From an uncultured Prevotellaceae bacterium (GTDB taxonomy: Bacteria; Bacteroidota; Bacteroidia; Bacteroidales; Bacteroidaceae): a stretch of DNA of 50,047 bases. Every line of letters starts with the position of its first letter. Position 1 is the stretch's first letter. The stretch is taken from positions 1 through 50,047 of the forward strand of contig CACYKE010000012.1 of the NCBI GenBank assembly GCA_902774925.1, in the 5' to 3' direction. Below, piece after piece: positions 1-7,606 of the stretch. The notes below the pieces were generated by a model. That model was not told the DNA's origin and searched no databases. It was given only the letters and a program-made list of their open reading frames with translations. The position numbers and the translations under genes are program-made.

Positions 1-45
1 GAATCAACTAGAGTATGAACGTAATAACAAAATAATCAAGTGAAT

Positions 46-174
46 ATGGAAAAAGAAAGGAAACAAAAGCCGAGGGGAATAAGGAATAACAATCCCCTGG
101 CCATAAATCAACTAAAATCCCACGTTATAAAGCATAACGTGGGATTTGTCGTCTATGGGAATAGCCCTAAATAA
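46..174 (+). pseudogene. Remnant of a phage-type peptidoglycan hydrolase
   Basis: A 42-codon ORF opens with ATG after an in-frame TGA at 40-42 and ends at TAA 172-174. Near its N-terminus it reads KPRGIRNNNPL. From memory, RGIRNNNPL-like motifs open lysozyme or P5-like structural proteins of Bacteroidetes phages and prophages. After this motif the reading continues only about 20 residues, through a perfect hairpin at 115-147, so the rest of such a protein is missing. I read it as a decayed phage fragment. It could also be a chance short ORF, because only the motif supports it. Confidence 0.35.
115..147. terminator. Perfect 14-bp hairpin, probable terminator beyond aroB
   Basis: Bases 115-128 and 134-147 are exact reverse complements with a five-base loop. 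The stem is flanked by A's on one side and T's on the other. It lies about 95 bases past the aroB stop in the direction of aroB transcription, and on the minus strand it is followed by TTTTAGTTGATTT. It fits a transcription end for the minus-strand operon and could work in both directions. Confidence 0.55.
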
Positions 175-242
175 AGGCATCCTGAGAGATTTGTCAATTT
201 TGTCAATCGTCAATTTCAGGGCGATTGCCGGAAAGGTGCGGA

Positions 243-1319
243 TTAGCACTCGCGGTAGAAGTCGAGGGCGTCGCGGATTTCGTCCTCTGAGGCGGTTTGG
301 TTGATGCGGATATCGCCAACGTCACCGAGGAGAGTGAAATTAATGTCGTGGCCGGTGTTCTTCTTGTCGTGATGCATGAGTGCGAGGAGCTGGGGGTAGT
401 CGTCGCAGGTGATGGGCATGCGGCCGTAGTGAGACTTGATGGCGGCAACGGTCTGGCGCATCTTCTGCTGCGGGAAACCGGTCTTGACACAACAGAGGTA
501 GAGCTCAACGATAAGTCCGTAGGCGACGGCATAGCCGTGGAGGACGGGCTTACGCTCGAGGGCCAACGACTCGAAGGCATGACCGGCGGTATGACCGAGG
601 TTTAGGGCCTTGCGAATGCCGTGCTCGGTGGGGTCCTCGGTGACGATGCGCTGCTTGACGGCAACGCTTTCGGCGAGCATGGGAGCTAGAGAATCTAGAC
701 GGTCTAGATTTTCTAGAGATTCTAGAGGATCCAGAGATTCTAGAAATTCTAGGAGTTGGGCCCACATGCGGTCGTTGGAAATCAGGCCGTGCTTCAGCAT
801 CTCGGCATAGCCGGAGAGGAGGTTCTCGCGGTCCATGGTGCGCAGGAAGGTGGTGTCGAGGATGACTGAGCTGGCATTGGAGAAGACACCGATCTCGTTT
901 TTCAGTCCCCCGAAATTAAAGCCGGTCTTGCCACCCACGGAGGCATCGACCATGGAGAGCAGCGTGGTGGGGATGTTGATGTACTGAATGCCGCGCTTGA
1001 AGGTAGAGGCGGCGAAACCGCCGAGGTCGGTGACCATGCCGCCACCGAGATTGATCATGAGCGAATGGCGCGTGGCCCCGAGACGCTGGAGTTCGGACCA
1101 GACGTGGGTGACGGAGTCGAGCGTCTTATGGGTGTCGGTGTCGGGTATGACGATGCGCCGTGCGTCGCGCATGCAGTCGTAATCGGCGACGACGGGCAGA
1201 CAGAGCCGCTCGGTGGTGGTGTCGACAAGTACGAACAACTGGTCATATTTGCAAGCAGCAATCGCTTCACTGAGCGATTGCTGCAAGTTATCGGAAATGA
1301 TGACTTTCTGCGGTTCCAT
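243..1319 (-). CDS. aroB: 3-dehydroquinate synthase
   Basis: The product converts DAHP to 3-dehydroquinate, the second step of the shikimate pathway to aromatic amino acids, in the cytoplasm with NAD and a divalent metal. The 358-residue protein starts MEPQKVIISDN. It shows the family's GGGMVTDLGGFAAST nucleotide-binding region, PTTLLSMVDASVGGKTGFNFG, and the metal-ligand region around LNLGHTAGHAFES. Length is normal for the family. The frame is open further upstream, but that extension lies over the response-regulator gene, so I chose the ATG at 1319, four bases after the regulator's stop. An insertion of eight L-[ED]-x triplets, encoded by a 9-bp tandem repeat at 686-757, sits in the helical C-terminal half. 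It is the last gene of a porter-regulator-aroB run. Confidence 0.96.
   Translation of the reverse strand: MEPQKVIISDNLQQSLSEAIAACKYDQLFVLVDTTTERLCLPVVADYDCMRDARRIVIPDTDTHKTLDSVTHVWSELQRLGATRHSLMINLGGGMVTDLGGFAASTFKRGIQYINIPTTLLSMVDASVGGKTGFNFGGLKNEIGVFSNASSVILDTTFLRTMDRENLLSGYAEMLKHGLISNDRMWAQLLEFLESLDPLESLENLDRLDSLAPMLAESVAVKQRIVTEDPTEHGIRKALNLGHTAGHAFESLALERKPVLHGYAVAYGLIVELYLCCVKTGFPQQKMRQTVAAIKSHYGRMPITCDDYPQLLALMHHDKKNTGHDINFTLLGDVGDIRINQTASEDEIRDALDFYREC
686..757. repeat. Eight-copy 9-bp tandem repeat inside aroB
   Basis: Eight units begin with CTAGA or a close variant (CCAGA, CTAGG), each nine bases long with no gaps: ctagagaat, ctagacggt, ctagatttt, ctagagatt, ctagaggat, ccagagatt, ctagaaatt, ctaggagtt. 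In the aroB frame each unit gives three residues of the form L-[E/D/A]-x. The period keeps the frame, so copy-number change would lengthen or shorten a helix without disrupting the gene. Confidence 0.95.
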
Positions 1320-1323
1320 AGGG

Positions 1324-1680
1324 TTATTCACCAATGTATTTTGCAATGGTCTGGATGCACTTATCGGCATTGACGGGTTTCGCCAAGAAGTCGTCGCAAC
1401 CGGCATCGAAGGCCGCGTGGCGATCGCTGTCGAAAGCGTTAGCGGTAAGTGCAACGACGGGCAGTTCGGGCTGTGCGGCCTTGATCTGGCGCGTGGCCTC
1501 GAGACCGTCCATGACGGGCATCTTGATGTCCATGAGGACGAGGTCGGGTTTCTCGGACGCTGCCAGTTCCACGGCTTCCTGTCCGTTGCGGGCACGGAAG
1601 AATTCGTAGTGACGCTTCAGGATATAGTTCATCAGCATGTAGTTGCTGTCGTTGTCTTCTGCTACAAGTATTCTTTTCAT
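1324..1680 (-). CDS. Single-domain response regulator receiver
   Basis: This 118-residue protein is a receiver domain and nothing else. It has the acidic pair E8/D9, phosphoacceptor D51 in LVLMDIKMPVMDG, T79 in VVALTANAF and K101 in DFLAKPVNA. Such stand-alone receivers pass phosphate or signal by protein contact, since no DNA-binding output domain is present. No histidine kinase gene is nearby, so the partner is unknown; hybrid sensor kinases elsewhere in the genome are likely sources. It lies four bases upstream of aroB and 44 bases downstream of a sugar porter, so it is probably co-transcribed with both. The sequence does not show any functional link to aromatic synthesis. Confidence 0.92.
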   Translation of the reverse strand: MKRILVAEDNDSNYMLMNYILKRHYEFFRARNGQEAVELAASEKPDLVLMDIKMPVMDGLEATRQIKAAQPELPVVALTANAFDSDRHAAFDAGCDDFLAKPVNADKCIQTIAKYIGE

Positions 1681-1693
1681 AACTTTATACTTT

Positions 1694-1721
1694 AAACCTT
1701 AAACTTTAAACTTTAAACTTT
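1694..1721. repeat. Period-7 tandem repeat in the spacer before the response regulator
   Basis: Four contiguous heptamers (aaacctt, then aaacttt three times) fill most of the 44-base gap between the porter stop and the regulator start. The same heptamer occurs at 43157-43184, and related period-7 spacers are at 9948-9971 and 22374-22401. Confidence 0.9.
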
Positions 1722-1724
1722 GAA

Positions 1725-3254
1725 TTACGCTCTTCCGCCCTGATTGGAGTAGGCTGTTCCTTCGTGAACGCCTTCACCGGGTACATAACCCTTCCAACGC
1801 CAGAGCTTGGTCATATCCTCGAGGGTCTTGCCCTTGGTCTCGGGAACCAGTCGCCATACGAAGATGGCAGCGATGACACAGATGCAGCCGTAGAGACCGT
1901 AGGTGAACCAATGGCCGAAGTCGTCGCCCTCGGTGAGGTGCATGTTGAACATCGGCACGAAGGTGGAGGATACGATGAAGTTGAAGATCCACTGAAAGGC
2001 CACGGCGATGGCTACAGCGGCACCACGGATGGTGTTGGGGAAGATTTCGGCAATGAGAACCCAGCAGATGGGACCCCACGAGAACATGAAGCATGCCGAA
2101 TAGAGGAGCAATGAGGCGGCGGTGACGAGCTCGAGACCGGCATGGCCGAAGGTGACGGCGACGCCGAAGGCACCGAGTGCCATGCCCAGTGAACCGAAGA
2201 TGAGGAGGGGTTTGCGTCCCCACTTCTCGACGGTAAAGATGGCAACGAGGGTGAAGAGGATGTTGATGACACCCATGAAGACGGTAATCATCATCGGGTT
2301 GTCCATGCCCATATCGCCGAAGATGCGCGGTGCGTAGTAGAGTACGGCATTGATGCCGACGGCCTGCTGGAAGACGCTGAGCATGATGCCGATGAAGATA
2401 CACATGGCACCATAGGACATGAGGCGTTCGGTCTTCTGAACGAGCGTCTCCTTGATGGCCTGGAGGATGAACTGTGCACGCTCGCTACCATTGATGCGTG
2501 TCAGTACGTTGAGTGCGTGCTGGTCCTTGCCGACAGCGACGAGGTAACGCGGTGACTCAGGCACGAAGCAGATGAGCAGTGCGAAGAGTCCTGCGGGGAC
2601 AGCCTCGGAACCGAACATGTAACGCCAACCGGTGGTAACGGTCCACTGTGCTGCGGGATTGATGGCTGCGATGCCCTTACCCATTTCCTCTACGAGGGGC
2701 TGGATGTGGTCGCCGAGGATGAAGAAGTTAACGAAATAAACCACCAGCTGACCGAAGATGATGGCAAACTGGTTGCAGGAGACGAGCATGCCTCGGATGT
2801 TGGAGGGTGCTATCTCGCTGATATACATCGGGCAGATGGCTGATGCGAGACCTACGCCGATGCCACCGATGACGCGGTAGATGTTGAACATGATGAGCAG
2901 CGAGTAGCTGGGTTCTCCGTGGGTGAAGAACAGGAACTCGGGCTCCATGGATCCCAGTGCTGAGATGAAGAAGAGGAGTCCGGCAATGATCAGCGAGCGC
3001 TTACGTCCCAGATTGGTTGCCAGGAAGCCGGAGAGGGCAGAACCGATTATACAGCCTATGAGTGCGCTGGCAGAGGTGAATCCGTGCCAACCATCGGTAT
3101 AGGCAAAGTCCTTTGACTCCATGAAAAACGCCTGAAGACCCTTTTCGGCTCCAGAGATGACGGCCGTATCATAGCCGAACAATAGTCCGCCGAGTACGGC
3201 GACCAAAACAATTGAGAAAAGGTAGGCCGAGCTACCACGTTTTTGGTATTCCAT
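1725..3254 (-). CDS. MFS sugar porter (XylE/GLUT-like)
   Basis: A 509-residue inner-membrane transporter of the major facilitator superfamily, sugar porter family, probably a proton symporter for a hexose or pentose. N-terminal motifs include GGLLFGYDTAVISGAE, and later GRKRSLI, PESPRYL after the sixth helix, a WGRKPLL loop and the closing PETKGKTLEDM. About twelve hydrophobic segments are visible. Xylose is an attractive substrate because the window is rich in xylan-degrading genes, but the family also carries glucose, galactose and arabinose and the sequence alone does not decide. The gene has its own promoter in a divergent region shared with the DNA polymerase subunit and is followed by the response regulator and aroB. 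Confidence 0.93.
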   Translation of the reverse strand: MEYQKRGSSAYLFSIVLVAVLGGLLFGYDTAVISGAEKGLQAFFMESKDFAYTDGWHGFTSASALIGCIIGSALSGFLATNLGRKRSLIIAGLLFFISALGSMEPEFLFFTHGEPSYSLLIMFNIYRVIGGIGVGLASAICPMYISEIAPSNIRGMLVSCNQFAIIFGQLVVYFVNFFILGDHIQPLVEEMGKGIAAINPAAQWTVTTGWRYMFGSEAVPAGLFALLICFVPESPRYLVAVGKDQHALNVLTRINGSERAQFILQAIKETLVQKTERLMSYGAMCIFIGIMLSVFQQAVGINAVLYYAPRIFGDMGMDNPMMITVFMGVINILFTLVAIFTVEKWGRKPLLIFGSLGMALGAFGVAVTFGHAGLELVTAASLLLYSACFMFSWGPICWVLIAEIFPNTIRGAAVAIAVAFQWIFNFIVSSTFVPMFNMHLTEGDDFGHWFTYGLYGCICVIAAIFVWRLVPETKGKTLEDMTKLWRWKGYVPGEGVHEGTAYSNQGGRA

Positions 3255-3289
3255 ATTTGATTTTTTATTGGTTATTCGTTAACAGATTA

Positions 3290-3297
3290 CAAAAGTA
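3290..3297 (-). promoter_or_regulatory. -7 element for the sugar porter gene
   Basis: On the minus strand this reads TACTTTTG, matching the Bacteroidetes TAnnTTTG element, 36 bases upstream of the porter start. The -33 box is not clear. It diverges from the promoter at 3318-3349. Confidence 0.5.
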
Positions 3298-3317
3298 ATG
3301 CTTTTCTTCGAAATTCA

Positions 3318-3349
3318 TTTGGAAATATCACACTTTTTAACTAATTTTG
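3318..3349 (+). promoter_or_regulatory. Promoter of the holB-ricT-gldH operon
   Basis: TTTG at 3318-3321 and TAATTTTG at 3342-3349 are separated by 20 bases, an excellent match to the Bacteroidetes primary-sigma promoter. The expected start of transcription is about 3354-3356, only a few bases before the ATG at 3358, so the message would be nearly leaderless. Confidence 0.8.
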
Positions 3350-3357
3350 CGCAGAAA

Positions 3358-4491
3358 ATGGCTTTTGAGCAAGTTATAGGACAACGAGAGGTGCAGCAGC
3401 GCCTGATGCGGATGGTGGATGAAGAGCGTCTGCCTCATGCTATTATGCTGACCGGACCACAGGGTGCGGGGAAGCTGGCACTGGCCATTGGTTTTGCGAA
3501 AGTGCTGCTGTCGCAAGGCGGCGAGACGAGCATGTTCGGCGAACCCGTCGAGAGTCCGATGCTTCGCAAGCTAGAACATCCCGACCTGCACTTCACCTAC
3601 CCTACCATCAAGTTGCCGTCGATGAGTGCCGACCACAAACCGGTGAGCGACGACTTCGCCCGCGAGTGGCACGAACTGGTAATGGCGGGTCCCTACTTCA
3701 CCATGAACGAATGGTTGGAGCTGATGGGCGGTGAGAACCAGCAGGCCATCATCACCGCCGGTGAGAGTGACGAACTGGTGCGTAAGTTGTCGCTGAAGTC
3801 GAGCCAGGGAGGCTATAAGGTGAGCATCGTGTGGTTGCCCGAGCGCATGAATCATGAATGTGCGAACAAAATCCTGAAGTTGCTGGAGGAGCCGCCTTCG
3901 CAGACAATATTCCTCATGGTGTGCAACGAGCCCGAAAAGCTGTTGGAAACCATCCGCAGCCGCGTGCAACGTGTCGATGTAAAGAAGATTGACACCGAGG
4001 ACATCCGTCAGGCACTGATGGAGAAGCGCGGACTGACGGAGGACGAAGCACAGCGCATCAGCCGCATGGCAAACGGCAGTTGGCTGAAGGCGTTGGAAAT
4101 GCTGAGTGCAGATTCGGAGAACGAGCTGTTTCTGGATATGTTCCAGACGCTGATGCGCCTGTCGTACCAGCGTAAGGTGAAGGACTTGAAGACGTGGTCG
4201 GAGCGCATGGCATCGCTGGGTCGCGAGAAGCAGAAGCGGTTTCTGGACTATTTCCTGCGGCTCGTGCGCGAGAACTTCATGTATAACTTCAAGCAGGAAG
4301 ACCTTTGCTACATGACGCAGCGCGAAGAGGATTTCGCCAAGAATTTCGCGAGATTCATCAACGAAGCCAACGTGCTGCCCATCTATGACCTTATCAACAA
4401 GGCCATCCGCGACATCGGACAAAATGCCAATGCGAAGATCGTGTTTTACGACATGGCACTGCAAATGATAGTGCTTCTGATTCAGAAGTGA
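3358..4491 (+). CDS. holB: DNA polymerase III clamp-loader delta' subunit
   Basis: A 377-residue AAA+ protein of the clamp loader that places the sliding clamp on DNA during replication. It begins MAFEQVIGQREVQQRL, has a Walker A-like GPQGAGKLALA around residues 33-43, a Walker B-like region and the ETIRSRVQRVDV segment corresponding to sensor or arginine-finger motifs. I took the ATG at 3358, not the one at 3298, because family members start with xFxxVIGQ and the promoter lies between the two. The zinc-binding cysteine cluster usual in delta' subunits, expected around residues 50-75, is absent: FGEPVESPMLRKLEHPDL stands there with no cysteine. It is followed by ricT and gldH, a common Bacteroidetes order. 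Confidence 0.9.
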   Translation: MAFEQVIGQREVQQRLMRMVDEERLPHAIMLTGPQGAGKLALAIGFAKVLLSQGGETSMFGEPVESPMLRKLEHPDLHFTYPTIKLPSMSADHKPVSDDFAREWHELVMAGPYFTMNEWLELMGGENQQAIITAGESDELVRKLSLKSSQGGYKVSIVWLPERMNHECANKILKLLEEPPSQTIFLMVCNEPEKLLETIRSRVQRVDVKKIDTEDIRQALMEKRGLTEDEAQRISRMANGSWLKALEMLSADSENELFLDMFQTLMRLSYQRKVKDLKTWSERMASLGREKQKRFLDYFLRLVRENFMYNFKQEDLCYMTQREEDFAKNFARFINEANVLPIYDLINKAIRDIGQNANAKIVFYDMALQMIVLLIQK

Positions 4492-4493
4492 CG

Positions 4494-4517
4494 AAATAAC
4501 GGAATAACGGAATAACG
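4494..4517. repeat. Period-8 tandem repeat in the holB-ricT spacer
   Basis: Three contiguous octamers (aaataacg, gaataacg, gaataacg) lie just after the holB stop in the 50-base spacer before ricT. This resembles the period-7 spacers elsewhere in the window, but with a different unit. Confidence 0.85.
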
Positions 4518-4541
4518 ACATAAAAGAAACTAAGATAAAAA

Positions 4542-5663
4542 ATGGAAAAAGAACTCGAGATAAAGACTGGTTGCGACCGAGGGCTATGTAAACATGCCAT
4601 CGGACGACAGGACCGTCAGTTGAATACCTACGACTGGTTGGCCGACGTGCCAGGGAATACCGACACGACGGATTTGGTGGAGGTGCAGTTCAAGCATACA
4701 CGCAAGGGCTATTACCACAACGTGAACAATCTGCCGCTGAAAAAGGGCGACATCGTGGCCGTAGAGGCGAACCCGGGTCACGACATCGGTGTAGTGACGC
4801 TGACGGGACGACTGGTGCACATGCAGTTGAAGAAGGCGAACCTGAAGAGTGCCGACGACATCCGCCGCATCTATCGCATAGCACGCCAGACCGACATCGA
4901 TAAGTTCAAAGAGTCGAAGCGTCTGGAGCATGCGACGATGATTGAGAGCCGTCAGATTGCCAAGAACCTGGGTCTGAAGATGAAGATTGGCGACGTGGAG
5001 TATCAGGGCGACGGTCAGAAGGCCATTTTCTATTATATTGCCGACGAGCGTGTGGACTTCCGCCAGCTCATCAAGGACTTGGCAGCCGCATTCCATATCC
5101 GTGTGGAGATGAAGCAGATTGGTGCGCGTCAGGAGGCCGGACTCATCGGTGGAACGGGTCCCTGTGGACGTGAGCTCTGCTGTGCCACTTGGATGAAGAA
5201 CTTCTCGAGCGTCGGTACATCGGCTGCACGTTTCCAGGACATCTCGCTGAATCCGCAAAAGCTAGCAGGTATGTGTGCCAAGTTGAAGTGCTGTCTGAAC
5301 TATGAGGTGGACGACTACGTGGAGGCAAGTCGCAAACTGCCGTCGAAAGAGGCCATCCTGCAGACGCTGGACGCTGACTACTATTATTTCAAGGCCGACA
5401 TCCTGGCAGGGCTTGTCACCTACTCTACCGACAAGAACATTGCCGCCAATCTGGAGACGATTACTGCCGAACGTGCCAAACAGATTGTGGAGATGAACCG
5501 TCAGGGCGAGAAGCCGGAATCGCTGTTGGAGGACGGCAAGAAGAAAGCCCCGCAAGGTCCTATCGACTTGGCAACTCAGGAGAACATTGCCCGTTTCGAC
5601 CGTGCCAAGAAAAAGAAGAAAAAGAAGAAGAAAAAGCCCCAGCAGCCCCAAGATGCTCAATAA
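4542..5663 (+). CDS. ricT: PSP1-domain protein (RicT/YaaT family)
   Basis: A 373-residue cytoplasmic protein with the PSP1 C-terminal domain (roughly residues 50-270). Diagnostic parts are VEVQFKHTRKGYYHN, DIVAVEANPGHDIGVVTLTG, and the cysteine-rich core GTGPCGRELCCATWM...KLAGMCAKLKCCLNYE. In Bacillus the homologue RicT forms an iron-sulfur complex that affects RNA processing; the cysteines here (also CDRGLCKH at the N-terminus) would suit metal binding. The C-terminus ends in a long run of lysines followed by PQQPQDAQ, a basic tail that could contact nucleic acid. The last codons overlap the gldH start by 11 bases, so the two are translationally coupled. Confidence 0.9.
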   Translation: MEKELEIKTGCDRGLCKHAIGRQDRQLNTYDWLADVPGNTDTTDLVEVQFKHTRKGYYHNVNNLPLKKGDIVAVEANPGHDIGVVTLTGRLVHMQLKKANLKSADDIRRIYRIARQTDIDKFKESKRLEHATMIESRQIAKNLGLKMKIGDVEYQGDGQKAIFYYIADERVDFRQLIKDLAAAFHIRVEMKQIGARQEAGLIGGTGPCGRELCCATWMKNFSSVGTSAARFQDISLNPQKLAGMCAKLKCCLNYEVDDYVEASRKLPSKEAILQTLDADYYYFKADILAGLVTYSTDKNIAANLETITAERAKQIVEMNRQGEKPESLLEDGKKKAPQGPIDLATQENIARFDRAKKKKKKKKKKPQQPQDAQ

Positions 5664-6129
5664 TAAGCATACCTTATTATATATTAGTAGCCTCGCGCTA
5701 CTTATCATGCTTCTGACAGCCTGTGACAAACGGACCGTCTATCATCACTATGAGCACACCCCACTATCGGGATGGGAACGCAACGACACGCTCTCGTTTG
5801 TCGTCGGCCCTGTCGGTGAGTCGGGATCATACGCAGAGGATTTGGGACTGCGTATCAGCAATGAATATCCGTTTATGGCTCTGAACCTGATTGTCGACCA
5901 AGAGGTTAGTTCTACACACGAAAAACGTCGCGACACGCTTGTGTGCGACCTCATCACTGAGCAAGGAGTCCCTACAGGGCAAGGTGTGAGCCAATATCAG
6001 TATTCGTTTCATGTGACCACGATGGAACTGCAAAGCGGCGATAAGCTTTATGTTTCCGTGCGCCACGACATGAAACGCGAGATACTACCGGGCATTGCGG
6101 ATGTCGGACTGAAGTTAAGCAGGAAATAG
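5653..6129 (+). CDS. gldH: GldH-family lipoprotein
   Basis: A 158-residue secreted lipoprotein. The signal peptide MLNNKHTLLYISSLALLIML ends in lipobox LLTAC, giving an acylated cysteine near residue 25. The mature part has the GldH pattern of YEHTPLSGWERNDTLSF near the front, YPFMALNLIVDQE in the middle and YVSVRHDMKREILPGIADVGLKL at the end. GldH is needed for gliding in Flavobacterium but is also kept in non-gliding Bacteroidales beside holB and ricT, where its role is unclear. The frame is open upstream inside ricT; the ATG at 5653 is chosen because the signal peptide starts there. The end converges on rodA with only 13 bases between stops. Confidence 0.88.
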   Translation: MLNNKHTLLYISSLALLIMLLTACDKRTVYHHYEHTPLSGWERNDTLSFVVGPVGESGSYAEDLGLRISNEYPFMALNLIVDQEVSSTHEKRRDTLVCDLITEQGVPTGQGVSQYQYSFHVTTMELQSGDKLYVSVRHDMKREILPGIADVGLKLSRK

Positions 6130-6142
6130 CCTTCTTGACTCC

Positions 6143-7606
6143 TTAACTTCTCAATAGATTCCTGCTGGCGTCGAGGCGCAGGAAGATAAACAGCAGGAAG
6201 GTGAATCCCCACAGCGAGGAACCGCCATAGCTGAAGAACGGCAGCGGGATGCCGATGACGGGCGTCAGTCCGAGCACCATGCCGACGTTGATGAACACGT
6301 GGAACAGGAAGATGGACAATACGCAATAGCCGTAGATGCGTCCGAAGGAATGTGGCTGACGTTCGGACAAATAAATCAGGCGCAGTATCAGTGCCAGGAA
6401 CAATACCAGCACACCAGCCGAACCAAGGAATCCTTCCTCTTCGCCAACGGTGCAGAAGATGAAGTCGGTGTCCTGTTCGGGAACGAACTTCAACTTGGTC
6501 TGTGTTCCATTGAGGAATCCCTTGCCTTCGAGTCCTCCGGAGCCGATGGCAATCTCCGACTGGTGTACGTTATATCCCGCACCACGCAGGTCTTCATCCA
6601 ATCCCAGCAGCACGTTGATACGTGAGCGCTGGTGGGGCTCCATCACGTTCTGCATGATGAAGTCGGCACCATAGAAGAATCCCAGAGATCCTAAGGCGAA
6701 TAATGCTATAAAGAAATAGGAACGTATGCGCGTGCCTAAGCCTTCCCACAGTAAATATCCTACGAGCAGAGCCGTCAGTCCCATTTGAATATAGGTGATG
6801 TCGAAAGACAATTTCAGGAATATGAGTGACACGAGCGTTGCACCAATGCAGTAGAGCAGCAACTTCCATGCCAAGCGACGGTTGCAATAGACCCATACCA
6901 TGCCGATGGAGAAAAGCTGTATCAGCAGGATGACAGAGAACTTGCCGACGCTGGTGGGTGTCTCGCCGAAGTGGACGTCGGCAAAGCGGATGCCTACTAC
7001 GAAATAGATGACCATGGCCACTCCCGTAAACAGGATGGATCCCGGCATTCCCTCGCGGTAGAACATGAGGAAGAAGGCGAGATAGACCAGTGCGGAACCC
7101 GTCTCACGCTGCAACACGATACATATCATCGGCATCAGGATGAGCAGCAACGTCATTCCGAAATGTTTCCAGATATGGATGCTATAGCCGTAAGCCGACA
7201 TGAATTTCGCCAATGCCAGTGCTGTGGCGAATTTGGCAAACTCGGCAGGTTGAAGTCGCAGCGGACCCAGTACGAGCCACGAGCGCGAGCCCTTGATGCT
7301 ATGTGGGTTGAATATGGTGGCAAAGAGCAGTAAGAGCAGTGCGCCATAGATGATGTAGGAAAAGGTGTCGTAGAACCTGTCGTCGAGCATGACGATAACG
7401 AATCCCAGCGCAATGCTCGTCCCAATCCAGACAATCTGCATACCCGAACGTGTGTCGAGACTGAAGATGTCCGTCTCGCCATACGAGTAACTGGCTCCGC
7501 AGACACTGATCCATCCGAAGGTCAGCAGGGCGATATAAATGGCTATCGTCCACCAGTCGATGCTGCGCAATACACTCTGTTGCTTCTTACCTGCTTGTTG
7601 TACCAT
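6143..7606 (-). CDS. rodA: Rod-shape SEDS glycosyltransferase RodA
   Basis: A 487-residue polytopic membrane protein of the SEDS family that polymerises lipid II glycan strands during elongation, paired with PBP2. It shows RSIDWWTIAIYIALLTFGW at the first helix, SRSWLVLGPLRLQPAEFAKFA, HQRSRINVLLGLDEDLRGAGYNVHQSEIAIGSGG and, near the end, VIGIPLPFFSYGGSSLWGF. The ATG at 7606 is used: it lies 20 bases inside mrdA and starts MVQQAGKKQQ, directly ahead of the first helix. The longer open frame upstream is only the shadow of mrdA. It is the last gene of the purH-mreBCD-mrdA-rodA operon. Confidence 0.95.
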   Translation of the reverse strand: MVQQAGKKQQSVLRSIDWWTIAIYIALLTFGWISVCGASYSYGETDIFSLDTRSGMQIVWIGTSIALGFVIVMLDDRFYDTFSYIIYGALLLLLFATIFNPHSIKGSRSWLVLGPLRLQPAEFAKFATALALAKFMSAYGYSIHIWKHFGMTLLLILMPMICIVLQRETGSALVYLAFFLMFYREGMPGSILFTGVAMVIYFVVGIRFADVHFGETPTSVGKFSVILLIQLFSIGMVWVYCNRRLAWKLLLYCIGATLVSLIFLKLSFDITYIQMGLTALLVGYLLWEGLGTRIRSYFFIALFALGSLGFFYGADFIMQNVMEPHQRSRINVLLGLDEDLRGAGYNVHQSEIAIGSGGLEGKGFLNGTQTKLKFVPEQDTDFIFCTVGEEEGFLGSAGVLVLFLALILRLIYLSERQPHSFGRIYGYCVLSIFLFHVFINVGMVLGLTPVIGIPLPFFSYGGSSLWGFTFLLFIFLRLDASRNLLRS

